From positions 496,001 through 560,000 of the forward strand of contig JBEWZL010000163.1 in the NCBI GenBank assembly GCA_045837725.1: a stretch of 64,000 nucleotides of DNA, written 5' to 3'. A program made the translations under genes and the position numbers. Below are positions 33,482 to 45,047 of this stretch, piece by piece (the stretch's first letter is position 1; every line of letters begins with the position of its first letter). Under the pieces are notes generated by a model. That model worked only from the letters and a program-made list of their open reading frames with translations, had not been told where the DNA came from and did not search any database. This DNA comes from Vermamoeba vermiformis. Its lineage: Eukaryota; Tubulinea; Echinamoebida.

Positions 33482-35869
33482 ATGGACGGACCATCTTTTA
33501 TCGCAAAATGCTTTAAGAGCTTTGGAATCGAAGTTATCTTCGGCATTGTAGGGATCCCGATTACAAACACGGTCGCTGCAGCGCAAAAAGAGAAAATTAA
33601 ATTTATTGGTATGCGCAATGAACAGGTACGTACTTTTTTATTGTTAAACTCACCATGCATAAATTTCAGACGAGAAATATTTTTGATTTTCGAAAAATCA
33701 GATCTAATTGACATTAAATTAAATATATCGTACAATAGGATCGAATTAGCTTATTGCTTTCATTTAGGCGGCAGGATATGCGGCAGGCGCGTACGGATAC
33801 ATGACACAAAAGCCTGGAATTTGCATGACCGTTGCGGGACCAGGTATGTCACTCTATAGTATACTAATATGTTATAAATACTAATGCTATTAATATAGGC
33901 ATGTTGAACGTCATTTCAGGCATGTTTGGTGCGCAATCGAATTGTTGGCCTTTGATTGTCATCTCTGCTGGCAGTGAAGGGTACGTCTAATACGTCCATA
34001 ATAATTTAAATGCCTCATTATATCTACAATATCAATATTAACCAATTCAAAGAGCTAGTACTAATTTTCGTTTTCGATCGCAGATCTGAAGGTACTGTAC
34101 GTGGCTCAGAAGAGATGGGTGAAGGTGTTGGAACGTTCCAACAAGCACCACAAATGCCCGTAGCAGCGCCAGTCACGAAGTGGTCCGCTAGAATTCCTTC
34201 TTTGACTGAATTGCCTCGTGCTCTTTCTTTAGCCTTTCGTCATGCTACTTATGGTCGTCCTGGACCAGTCTATCTCGAAATTCCGGTAAGACAGACCCTC
34301 TATCATACGTTATTGTTTTCTATTCGAACTTTTATGCGATTGTTGTACCGTTCGTAAAACCATGGATCAGATCTTGACCTTTTATCTTAGTCACATTTGT
34401 TTGGAGAAAAAGTGCCAGAAAATGTTCATATCCCTCAAGGAGTACCTAAACCACCAATGACTGAAGCTTACTCTGAAGATCTGAACCAAGCCATTAAACT
34501 CCTGTCTGGAGCAGTACGTAGCACAAAAAATAATCCAAATGAACTTACGATACTAACCTTATACATATAGACTAAACCCTTAGTTATTTTTGGCAAAGGC
34601 GCCGCTTATTCACAAGCTGAAAAAGAAGCCAACGAATTGATTGAATTGACCAACTTCCCCGTGCTTACCTCGCCTATGGGCAAGGGTGTTATAGCCGACG
34701 ATCATAAATATGCAGGTAAGCCGATACCTTCTATATAGATACAAATTATCAATAGTATTCTAACATTACGTACCTAGTTAATGCCGCCAGATCTCTCGCG
34801 TTAAAGAGCGCCGACGTTATTCTCCTCGTAGGAGCGAGATTGAATTGGATGTTCCACTTCGGCCAAGGTCCTCGTATGAATCCCGATGCTAAGATTATTC
34901 AAGTTGAAATATTGCCCGAACAATGCCACATTAATAGAAATGCGGATGTGACCCTCGTCGGCGATTGCAAGATCGTCTTACGCCAGCTTATCTCGGCTTG
35001 GAAACCTAGCTCATTTACAACTGATAGTGACTGGTGGAAGAGTTTGAGACAGAACGTCGAGACTAACCAAGCGAATCTAGAAAAGAAATGTAAAGAAGAA
35101 ACAGTTCCCCTTGGCTACCACTTCACTTTGAAACAGATTGCCGATGCCATTCCTAAAGACGCTATTTTGGTCAGCGAAGGTGCTAATACACTTGATATGT
35201 ACGTACCTCTTCAATTTTTCTTTGCGAGTTGAGTGCTCTAACCGGATTTCAGTGGCCGAGTCATTATTAAGAGCTACGAGCCGCGCAGTCGATTAGATAG
35301 TAGCACTACAGCTGCCATGGGCATGGCGTTAGGCTTTACGATCGCTGCATCCGCTGTTTCTCCTGGTCGGAAAGTCGTAGCGGTCGTTGGCGACTCTGCT
35401 TTTGGCTTTAGCGGCATGGAAGTTGAAGTCCTATGCAGGTACGGCATATTTATATCCATTATAATACCATTACTAACCTCCCTATTAGATACAATATGCC
35501 CGTAACTATATTTTTGCTGAACAATAATGGAATTTACAGCGGAATTGAGGAAATTGAAGATGTGAACAATATCCCCGCGACAGGATTTGTGCCCAAAGCT
35601 CATTATGAGAAGGTAAGCGATATTTATAATTTGCTAAAATTAAATCATGAACGGGAGCTCAATTCAAGATTGGATGTGGTCTGATTTTCGAATATTAGGT
35701 GATTGAGGCATTCGGAGGAAAGGGATATTGCGTTGAAACGCCCGATGAGCTTAGGAAAGTGGTTCCCGAAGCAATTAATAGCAAAGTGCCGACGCTGGTA
35801 AACATTTTCATCAATCCGAAAGGCCCGATCCCTCAAAACGTACAGCAAAATAATCAAAACCAGAAATAA
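33482..35869 (+). CDS. Oxalyl-CoA decarboxylase / 2-hydroxyacyl-CoA lyase (ThDP enzyme)
   Basis: Ten exons in phase (33482-33625, 33768-33843, 33899-33980, 34084-34285, 34391-34513, 34571-34715, 34778-35198, 35253-35438, 35489-35612, 35699-35869), 557 residues, normal for the family. N-terminal pyrimidine-binding domain with FIGMRNEQAAGYAAGAYGY (the conserved Glu precedes the AA), GICMTVAGPG, and YGRPGPVYLEIP. Central domain with VIFGKGAAYS. C-terminal pyrophosphate domain with the GDS...N motif (VAVVGDSAFGFSGMEVE, then NNNGIYSG). In plants and animals this family includes oxalyl-CoA decarboxylase and HACL1; the sequence alone does not choose, but the divergent oxalyl-CoA synthetase favours oxalyl-CoA to formyl-CoA plus CO2. 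The C terminus (VQQNNQNQK) has no evident peroxisomal signal. Confidence 0.93.
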
Positions 35870-36318
35870 AATATTAATATTTAACGATCGTCACTAAATT
35901 CGTATTATGGCGCTTATAATTTGAATGTAACCGAAGCGTAACAATTTTTGTGATACGATCTCGTTAATCGCCCAATTGTTACGATGAACTTGATTTAGTA
36001 TGTTGATTATATTGACGATAAAATGCTATTATTCGAATAATATTACCTGCAACATTTAATTTGAAGCGTAGCGGCGATTCTTCTTTTTTTTCGTGTTTGT
36101 GATCTTTGAGTCCTTTGCTGAACTAACGAATTGCCCTTAAGCGCCGCTCATGATTTGATCGGGTTGTGAAAATAAGAAAATAACGAAACTGCCCGAAAAT
36201 GCCCGAGTTTTGTTTTATGAACCGCGTGACATTTTCGTTGGGCCTTTTATGTTTGTCTTTTTTGAAATTACTGTTTTTTCTGAAACACTGAACAATAGCA
36301 CATCATCGGTCCTATACA
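35870..36318. other. Intergenic spacer
   Basis: 3' flank of the decarboxylase and promoter of fatty acid 2-hydroxylase. AT-rich, with short poly-T runs near 36,085. A direct near-repeat (CTGCCCGAAAATGCCCGAG) lies at 36,188-36,206. Nothing coding. Confidence 0.5.
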
Positions 36319-37820
36319 ATGAGCGTTGAAGTGAAGAGGTTCAGCTGGGAAGAGATCAAAAAGCACAACAAGGAATCTGATGCGTGGTTCGTCGTGGATG
36401 GATTTGTGCACGACGTTACTCAGTTCATTACCATGCATCCAGGAGGAGCAGATTTTGTATTGGATAATTTAGCCATCGATGCATCAGAGAAATTCAGAGA
36501 CGAATTAATTCATCCTCACAGTCAGAATGCGGTTGACTTGCTCGCTACCTACAGAATAGGAGTTGTAGATAGTAAAGAATTAAGCCCCGAAGACCAACAA
36601 AAATTAAAAACGCCCGAAGAGAAAGCAATGGAATACGGCATAGACCTATCAAAGGGTCTTGTCTGGCCTGTATCTAGATTGGGCAAACGATATCAAGAAT
36701 TTATCGATTATATGGGTGTCTTACCTCATGGCAGATTAAAATACTTCGATAATCCTATTTTCGAGATGCTCACAGTCTGCCCTTGGTTCATGGTCCCGCT
36801 CTTTTGGATTCCCATCGCTTGCTACTTCTTCTACCTCTCTGTTCAAAATGGTCTTCCTGTTGAAGCACTCCCATTCTTATTGGTCACTGGTAAGCTCAAT
36901 TATGATTTTGCAAGTCACGCGATAATGCGTTGATATTTAATTTATTTCAACGGTTCTGATCAGAAATTCAGCTTTATTCAGATTAAAATCGATCATTATA
37001 TTCATCATGTATTAGGCATGCTGCAAATTATTTATTTAAATTATAGGATAATTCGCGAGATATTTAACATTATTTTTGGATTAGGCGCTCTTAACTGGGG
37101 CTTGGCCGAATGGTTATTGCACAAGTAAGTATTATTATAATTAATTACGTATTGTAATATTTAACATCATAAATTTGCCACTCGAATGCGGTTGGAAATT
37201 TTACCTCGGGCATACTGTTGATCCGGATCCCTCATACACGTTTCTAATGCTCTCTTTTTATTAGATATGTCTTCCATATGGACTCCATGTCGCTTTTTAC
37301 CAATATGTTGCATTTCTTGGTGCATGGCTATCACCATATCTTGCCGATGGATAACTATAGGTACATCCATCGGTCAATTATTCTGTGGCTATAATCACCT
37401 CGCTAATAATTTGTCGATAGATTGGTTTTCCCTCCTACGTTTGGTGTCATAATTGGCTACGCTCTTTGGGCTCCTATGCCTTTGGTAAGCAAACCAAAAG
37501 ATCCGATCGCAATCCGTTATGCCTTTACTTTATTCGTTCTTTTATTAATAATATGATTATAGCTATTGCCTATTCACGTTGCATATGCTCACTTTGCAGG
37601 CCTTGTATTGGGCTACGTGTTCTATGATTGCACGCACTACTTCATTCATCACCGCAGCACTAACTTGCCTTACTTGCGTATGATGAAGACGCATCATATT
37701 TACCACCACTACAATAACCATAACTCTAACTACGGCATCTCTTCGAAACTGTACGATATTTTGTTTGGAACGAATAACAATCCTGTCGCATCCAACCTCG
37801 CTGCTTCGGCTAAGCAGTAA
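36319..37820 (+). CDS. FA2H: Fatty acid 2-hydroxylase (FA2H/Scs7), cytochrome b5 fusion
   Basis: Introduces the 2-hydroxyl group into fatty acids of ceramides in the ER membrane. Five exons in phase (36319-36889, 37085-37124, 37265-37360, 37421-37484, 37563-37820), 342 residues. N-terminal cytochrome b5 domain with haem ligand HPGGADF and a second His in the EFRDELIHPHSQNA-type region. C-terminal hydroxylase domain with membrane segments and the histidine boxes: EWLLHKYVFH, FLVHGYHH, HVAYAHFAG, YDCTHYFIHH, KTHHIYHHY. The family signature is complete. Confidence 0.95.
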
Positions 37821-38235
37821 AGCTGGATAGTAAGGTGTGTACATAGTTGAGATCTTATTGTATGATTTCTCTTACGACACGTTATTCTCTTCCCTCATCG
37901 TTTTTGTTGTATAAATAAACCCTTTTTTGCTAAATCCAGGATCACGGCGTTCAAACCCGAGACAGAACGTCAAATTTCCATTCATTACCATAACAAGTAA
38001 CTAGCAAAACGAAATGTACCGAGTCTTCGCAAAAAAGAAAACAACGAAAGCAATTTCAATTAATGGTCGGTTTTGGCCGTCAAAAATTGAGAAATTTGAC
38101 TGTCAAATTTCAATTATCCGTTATTTGAACCTCACACGCGCCAGTCATACCGAAGTAAGACCGATAGGATACCAAAACATCCGTGTAGCGAATAATATTT
38201 GTGTATAATATAATTTATTTGTATTTGTGGAGACC
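37821..38235. other. Intergenic spacer with a TTTGACTGTCAAA palindrome
   Basis: 3' flank of FA2H and 5' flank of the NPSN gene. Contains a palindromic element around 38,094-38,110 (see separate entry); otherwise AT-rich and featureless. Confidence 0.5.
38093..38111. repeat. Palindromic element AAATTTGACNGTCAAATTT, copy 1
   Basis: Nine-base inverted repeats around a single central base, upstream of the NPSN SNARE gene. The same palindrome recurs at 43,336-43,388 inside a Vps52 intron. Could be a protein-binding site or a remnant of a small inverted-repeat element; function unknown. Confidence 0.6.
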
Positions 38236-39754
38236 ATGGACGATTTGCAAGATTACAGTGATAGATTAGCTCAAAAAATTGAGGAGCTTCAAGACGGCTT
38301 GAATGAAGTCGGTGAATTGACTGGTGAAAAGAAACGTGAGGTAAATAATTGATTTCTGTATTTTTACAGCAAACCGCTGGTGGAATTGATCAAATATTCC
38401 AAAATTTAATCGTTATGTAACCTCCAAAATTTATTTCAATCAATATTTAGCATGCTTATACGCATAAATAACAGTTATAGTAATATATTTAAATTCCCTA
38501 TCAATACAATTAATTTTCGGTCGGATTTGCGCAATAACTTATCGGGCGCTTTGTTTGACTCGCTAACCTATATTTACTTGTCATATAATTAACAAATGAT
38601 TATTTTTAGGAATTGAGAAACTTGACAAACAATTACAAACGAGCCGAGACTATTTACCAATCACTTGATATTGAGCTTCGTGATTTTACAAAGGCTGAAG
38701 CTGAGGAATATTTTGACGTAAGTATTATATTATACTATCACTAAAGACAACAATACTCGAATCTTTACCGCGATCCGCGCTTATTTAAGCAAAAAGCGGA
38801 CTTAAATTTATCCGGCGGATCTAGCTAACTTGTCCTTTCAATTTTTCAGAAAAAGAAAGAGTACAGAGAACAATTAGACTTTATCAAAGAAGGCATTGAA
38901 GCCGCTAAGCGATTTGCCGACACAGACAAAGAAGGCAATAGTAAGTAAACCTTAAAAATGATTGCGGATGTGGCCACGCGATCTAACCCGAAATTTTTTC
39001 TGTGAAGAGCGAACAGCAGATGATATGCTCAAAGAAGCGGCTGATATACAAAACCAAGACAAAGAAACTATTAAGCGCTTGAAGAAAACAGTTGCTGATA
39101 CTGAAACGGTTAGTGGTTATCGACGCAAACAGTACAAAAAATAAGGCTTAGAATAGCATTAGCGCCTCTATAGTCATTATATATTGATGGGAGCCGTCGG
39201 GGATGAGATATTAATATATGTTTTATTATGTTTATAGTAATTTTATTGTTTGTAAATATATCAGCAAACACCGACCGGCATCCAGTTTTTTTTGGCGCTT
39301 TTTTTAAATTGAATTGAAGCAATTTTATTGACGAACCGTTCTATAATTAGGTTGGTAAAGACACTCTTATTACATTGCAACAAGACGGTGAGCGACTACG
39401 AGCGGCAGATTCAAAAATGAACGAGTTAGATGAGGCTATCGCCGGTGCTCGAAAAGAACTGAGGTAAATATTTAAGCTTGATACACTCGATAGATAATAT
39501 ATATTTACTGCATTGAATATATTAATTAGTAATTAGCAATTGAAATTGGGTTGATCGGTTTGCTGCAGGATCCGCTTACAAATTTTGTTCTGGATAGTTT
39601 CTAACGGCGCTTTTCTTCTAGGAAATTCATTATGGGTCTCGGTACTGATAAGATTTTGCGAGTACTGATGATTGTAGTGATTGCTGGTATTCTCGTCGTT
39701 ATCATTTGGCGTCTCGTGGCTGGTGCTCCTAAAGCTTCAGGAGACAAGCTATAA
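38236..39754 (+). CDS. NPSN-type Qb-SNARE
   Basis: Six exons in phase (38236-38340, 38610-38717, 38850-38940, 39008-39108, 39351-39463, 39622-39754), 216 residues. N-terminal helical region (MDDLQDYSDRLAQKIEEL), a SNARE motif with zero-layer Gln in TLITLQQDGERLRAADSKMNEL, and a C-terminal anchor (VLMIVVIAGILVVIIWRLVAG). The context KTVADTETVGKDTLITL strongly recalls plant novel SNAREs (NPSN11), a class kept in plants and many protists but lost from animals and fungi, rather than Vti1. It acts in membrane fusion; which compartment cannot be read from sequence. One donor is non-standard (GTTAGT at 39,109). Confidence 0.87.
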
Positions 39755-40258
39755 GAGCCTATATAATATCGAATATATAGTACCTGCCTTTTTCTTTGCG
39801 GTGATAATGTTGTCAATAAGAAGAGGGTTGGTACGACAAACCTTATTTAAGTGCAAGATGCGGGATCAAGATCTTGCTTTTTGCGGCATTGTACGTTAAT
39901 TTCCACCCCTTTTCCTTTATTTATACGTTTGTAAATAAACTCTCTTTTGGTAAACTGTTTCTTTGCTTTTATATTGGTTTTAGCAGGTTTTAACTTGAAG
40001 AGGATACATTTGGTTAGATTTGGATGCGGTGACGTCATCAAACACTCCTGAGCCCAGAAATAGCTCACGTGGTATCTAAGTATCTATATTAACAACATAC
40101 TGTAGCCTCAGTATATTTTGCTCGAGAGCTAGAGCGGTCGGTTGCTGGATTTTGGATGTGGCTCGTTGCTTTTCAATTGTCGTTATATTTTGAGAAATGA
40201 CCTCTAATTAAATTTTTAAAAATCTTTATTATCACGTACACGCATAACTAAGCCAAAT
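39755..40258. other. Spacer between convergent NPSN and Hsp10 genes
   Basis: AT-rich 3' flanks. Holds a perfect TGACGTCA (CRE-like) octamer at about 40,030-40,037 and a GGATGTGG element at 40,154. No gene supported. Confidence 0.5.
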
Positions 40259-40769
40259 TTATTTGAGATCCTTCATGTTAGGAACGCTCTCGCCTTCCTC
40301 AAGAACGCCCAAAATTTCTTCTTCTCTGACCAACAAATAGCTGTTGTTATTCAATTTAACTTCTTCACCACCAAAGTCAGAAAGGTAAACAGTATCTCCG
40401 GGCTTGACGGTCATAGGGATCGTTTTTCCATCGGATGTGCGCTTGCCTTTGCCAACGGCAACGACCTTAGCGGTATTGCTCTTGACCTGAGCAGACTCGG
40501 GCAAGATAATACCACCAACACTCTTTTGAACGGGCTTTGTCTTTTCGAGCAAAACGCGATCGAACAAAGGAGTCAATCTCTTGAGAGCAGCCTAAATATT
40601 ATTAATGGTTAATTATATTGTACAAAAATAAGAGAATATTATTTGGAATATTTAGTAGTAACGCCGTCTCGCTAGAATATTATTTTATTTTTTGAAATTG
40701 GATGCGGAGCTGAGATGTGCTAGCGAGCTGGCTTATTTGCGTTGGTCGTATTGGTAAAATAATTACCAT
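40259..40769 (-). CDS. HSPE1: Mitochondrial Hsp10/GroES co-chaperonin
   Basis: Caps the Hsp60 folding chamber. The long exon (40259-40591) encodes AALKRLTPLFDRVLLEK, then the mobile loop (KPVQKSVGGIILPE), VAVGKGKR, KPGDTVYLSDFGGEEV and VREEEILGV, the full family pattern. There is no ATG in this exon before the conserved start; its acceptor (TTTAG) lies just before GCT-GCT-CTC. An ATG followed immediately by a GTAATT donor lies at 40,767-40,769, giving MAALKRL and 111 residues, the usual length. The first exon thus contributes only the start codon, separated by a 175-nt intron. Confidence 0.9.
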
Positions 40770-41092
40770 TGTCTATATTAATTTATTGTGCGTGGTTTAT
40801 GGTGCTTTGCTTTGAATGGATAAATAAAATAAAAAAACATGTGCGTGACCTCACTCCGACGTGGCAGGCCCTGGTGGATCCCTTGTACTGCCACTACCGT
40901 CATTGAGACACCATAAACAACAAGGTCATGTTAAGTATGCAACCCGTATGATATTTTTAAGATAGGAAACAGTTTCAGATCGTATTTTTTTTCGATCGGA
41001 TCAAGATCGTTTACAACGGTTTCTATCAACAATAATTTATTTACTGGCAGACATTATAGCCATAAAAAGCGCTACTACAATGTCTTATACTC
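40770..41092. other. Spacer with nested inverted repeats upstream of Hsp10
   Basis: Two nested perfect inverted repeats: outer arms GTTTATGGTG (40,795-40,804) and CACCATAAAC (40,909-40,918), inner arms GTGGCAG (40,861-40,867) and CTGCCAC (40,888-40,894). The segment between 40,840 and 40,905 is clearly more GC-rich than its surroundings. It could fold into a hairpin RNA or be a regulatory cruciform; no known RNA family recognised. Confidence 0.5.
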
Positions 41093-44000
41093 TTACTGGT
41101 CAATAATATACTTCCTCATCTCGTACGTAATTTCAGTTTCAGGCACGTAATAATTGCTCGTCAGCAGATCCTTGTAGTAAGCCTTCATAATCTCTACCAG
41201 GGCCTTGTAATAGTTCAACACATAAGTGTTAATCTTCTGCATCACAATCATGCCTCGTTTGTAGTTAGCAAAGTTGTGAATAGTAGCGCTATTCAAGTCA
41301 TCAATAGTCTTTTTCCACGTCTTCGAAAAATCTTTCAGCACCGATTTGACCACGTCTAAAAATAGGAACGATAAGTTATTGCCATATATGGTAATTCTAA
41401 AGGTACTCCTTTAACGTACCAATCTTATCTTTTGGCTGCACGATTCTCAATCGTCCGTCAGCTTCTTCAATGGTGTTGGCGCGAATGTAATTCGTGAGCG
41501 AGCCGAACAACTTGGTCAATTGCAAGCGGACCAATTCTTCTTCAATAAGACTCAACGACTTCTCGAACTTTTCAACGTCCTCACTCGTGACATTACGGTC
41601 CTACAGCCACTTCGTTAATAACATTTACATCGCAGTGTTAGCGTCGATAAGTTACGTACTCGAGCGGTCTGCGTGATCAAGTCGTAATTGTTCAAAATGA
41701 AAATTAACTGCTCCAAGCGCGTGGTCCAAGTCGTGTGGGCCATGCGGTCAATAAGACGATCGATCTCATCGGCCAGGACCTTCAACGAGGCTTGTAACTC
41801 GAACAATTGCGTCGGTTGTGGGTGGTTCTTGGCGATAAATAACAAAGCTACGAGGTACTCTGAGAATCGACGAGTTACCTAATAAGGAAAGTCAGGCACG
41901 TGCTTTTAGAATATCATCAAGTGCGTGACTTACGTAATGCGGACCGCTCTCAATAGGACCCAAGTTCTTCAAGTTCGCGTTGCGCACACTTTCAATGTTC
42001 GCTTGGAAAATGAATTTGAATCGTTGCAACAATTGATTGCTCAACGTGTCAAAGTACGAGTCCAAACCAGGCTCGTTGTGCTCGTGCATGATTTGCTTGT
42101 ACTTGTCGCTAATGCAGTAAATGAGCAACACACCCACGCTGTCGTAACTGTTCGCCAAGAAGTTTCTTGCGACATCCTAAGCATTACCAAATTAGGAAAG
42201 AGCTTAGTTAAAGCATCCTCGGCGAGCACTTACCAAGTATAGATTGACGGATGTCGTGAAGATTTTCTCGCTGAGATTTGATTGGAAGAACTCACGTGTG
42301 AACAAGAGCTCTTCGGAGACAGTGTGCATCAACATGTAATTGACGCAGCGCCACAAATATTCGAACTGGAACTTCTCGTTGTTGGTGGCTGCAGGGAACT
42401 CCATTGGCTTCTCCAAGTCCGACAAAGTCTTCTTGTACCTCGTGCCTAACGCGAACACGTTTGATTTGTTCTTTTTTACCAAATTAGGATTGAACAAGCC
42501 CATGAGACCTACGGAAAAATTTTTTATGAGTGACTGCCTATTGCCTTATTTGGTAATATTTTAGGCTTAGGCTTACTCCTCGAAGTCTCTTCTTCGAGAC
42601 CAATCAGATCGTTCTTAGTCGCGACTTCGTATTGCAGTCTCGAAATGGCCGTCAAATAATTCTTGAAGTGCTGGAAGTAAATCGACGAAATGGTCCTACA
42701 ATAGTTATCTACAAGCTACAAATAGGTATAAGACGTTAGACTAGGCACCCTTAACATATTGTTATGGTATTGACTTACATCGATTGCCTTATCAGCTTCG
42801 AAAGTGAACAAGAAAGTGAACAAAAACTTGTATTTCATCAATTGCTTTTGTTCGCGCGCCAAAACTTCAAGATTGGCTACAGCAGTATTAATCTTCATTA
42901 AGAGCCATTGGTACAGTTTATAACAAACCTACGATAGAATAGTTCATTAGCATAAGAAGATCAGGGACGATCGGATCTTTTTTTCGGCAATTTCGTTACT
43001 TACTTTAGTCTTAGCGTCGCGTAATTTAGGCTCAATATCCTTCAATGCAATAATTTCAGGTCCGCGCATTGAGTCAATGTAACTGAGCTTAGTGTACAGT
43101 TTGTTCAAGTATGGAATGAATGCCTCGTTAATAGGCAATGTTGTAACTGCTTGGACGAGTGCTGGATCCAAATTAACTTCGTCCACGAATCGATGCAGTT
43201 CTTCGGAGACTTTCTATAATATTAAAAAAGAGGTATTAGACCAGATCTATGCTGCGTAAAACGTGCATCAATTATTTTCTTTAATTTAGCGAAGTTTGGA
43301 TTATATGGAGGTAAATATTGCTAGGCGAGTCGGTACGCGTAAATTTGACCGTCAAATTTCAATGCTAATTAATTTTGACGGTCAAATTTTGATGCTAGTA
43401 CGCGGGTATTGAAATGGAACAAAAAGGCTTAAAGACGGTACAATAATATGAACAAGGTATATAATATGCATAATAAGTACCTTTCTATTATTGAGCTTTC
43501 GTTCTTTGTCCACTGAAGCACCTTGCATTTCTTGAATTTGATTCGTAATGGCGCTCAATTCAGTTTGGAAAATATGTAACGTCGTTTCAATCTTTTCTAA
43601 GGTAACGTCGCAGGAGTTCAAATTATTATACAAATCTGCGAATTGTTCTACATTTTGGAAATCTATATTCAGCAATACGTTAGTCTCGCGCTATAATGGC
43701 GTCTTGTTCAATTTGCCTAAGCCTTCATGCAATTTAAAGGGCAAATTAAATAGCAAATAATATTCTTAATGTAACATGATAAGCAAGTGAACTTACATTG
43801 ACGAACGGCGTCAGTTTCTACGTCTGCAAGATCGGATTGAATTTTCTTCATGTAATCACCAATGTCTTGGCCCTAAAATATCATATTAAAATTGAGTAAA
43901 TTATTGGTAATATATAGTATCCTTATTCGGGTTCAAATAAAGCGGTTGGAAAAAGATCCGATCTTCGAATCGTTGTAATTGATTGCAAGCGTTATTTTGA

Positions 44001-44507
44001 GCTGTAAATTTCAATATACCTGTTTAATAGCATCTTGCACAAAGCTATCTTCCAAAAACTCTGAAATATCCGAATCTAAATGGGCATTTAGTGATCAGAC
44101 CGGTACTACTTTTACAATTTCAAATAATTTTACCTTCAATTTCATTCATAACCTCTGCATTATTAATAAGATCTAATCGCTCTTCCACCGGTTTTTTCTC
44201 CTATTAATTGAAAATTGTAAATTATTTTTTCCAGATTCGATTGTGAAGACTCCTATTTTTCACTCACGCCAATAAAATACACTATCAAATCATATTAATA
44301 ATTAATATAGATATTTACCGGCAATAAAGGCTCTGGTTTAACAGCGTCGGGTAATTTCGCTTGATTACCGCTGAGACCCGGGATCGGTATGACTTTTGAA
44401 GGCAGCCACAATAGCGCTGTCTTCGTCTTCTCGAAGAAGTCAGTCATACCAGTGAGGCCACTCATCCTTGGTGTTTGCGGTGACTGATCGGTTTGCATGA
44501 AAGACAT
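41093..44507 (-). CDS. VPS52: Vps52, GARP/EARP tethering complex subunit
   Basis: Tethers endosome-derived vesicles at the trans-Golgi network (GARP) or recycling endosomes (EARP), with Vps51, Vps53 and Vps54. Many short exons, spliced by consensus sites. Conserved blocks in order: FQTELSAITNQIQEMQ and KLNNRKKVSEELHRFVDEV (N-terminal coiled coil), ALDRY-like LDSYFDTLSNQL, GPHYVTRRFSEYLVALL, RLEQLIFILNNYDLI, and the C-terminal SKTWKKTIDDLN / FANYKRGMIVMQ region, all matching metazoan Vps52 in sequence and spacing. The N terminus (44,332-44,507) is divergent and Ser/Pro-rich. The intron at about 43,217-43,480 is unusually long for this gene and carries a palindromic element. I did not verify phase at every junction. 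Confidence 0.93.
43336..43390. repeat. Palindromic element, copies 2 and 3, in a Vps52 intron
   Basis: Two consecutive palindromes (AAATTTGACCGTCAAATTT and AATTTTGACGGTCAAATTTT) separated by a short spacer, each followed by TGATGCTA or CAATGCTA and flanked by TACGCG sequences. The core is the same as at 38,093. The tandem arrangement in an intron suggests a small element or a binding-site pair. Confidence 0.6.
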
Positions 44508-45047
44508 AAAATTCAGCTATCGTCCTTGAAATATTCAGCTGCCTTTCTATTCAATGAAATAAACTACAACGAGCAGCAATAATATCGCGATTGAAATTGA
44601 CACTGTTTGTTCGGTCAATAATTGTCAAGCGAATCACTCGTCAAACGATGACAGGTGAGCTTTTGTACGGACGGACGGATGGCTGGCTGAACTCGCGACA
44701 AAGATTAGCACCGAGAGTACTTAAATGGTGAGGTACAGGGCGCCAGTAGACTATTACCAGCCTCTCTCTTGGACCATGTCTTAAGGCCAAGACCAAGGAA
44801 CAACAGACCCAACTGAGTAACTGCTTGCCAGGAAGTGTTCGCACTCAAACTAAGTAAGGCAGCGCTTTATGACAAAAAGTATGCAACAATGACGGGAAGA
44901 GTAACGGAACTTCAATGAAAATGACCTGAAACTTCAGTTGGATCTCGGTGAAATTTATTGGGATCAGAATTACGGTCGACAAAAAGAACCAGAACAAACG
45001 GAGTTAATTCTTTACTCACACTTCAACACGTTAACACACATATCGCC
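44508..45047. other. Divergent intergenic region, partly GC-richer and unexplained
   Basis: Lies between the starts of Vps52 (minus) and Fes1 (plus), so it contains both promoters. The part 44,640-44,860 has markedly higher GC than other spacers, contains GGACGGACGGAT and GGCTGGCTG microrepeats, and small self-complementary stretches (CTTGG...CCAAG). I could not match it to U snRNA, SRP, RNase P or tRNA consensus motifs. It might host an unrecognised structured RNA. Confidence 0.4.

Noticed and set aside
44641-44844. 67-residue frame on the minus strand in the Vps52/Fes1 spacer
   Set aside because: No family, no good context; a structured or regulatory explanation is as likely.
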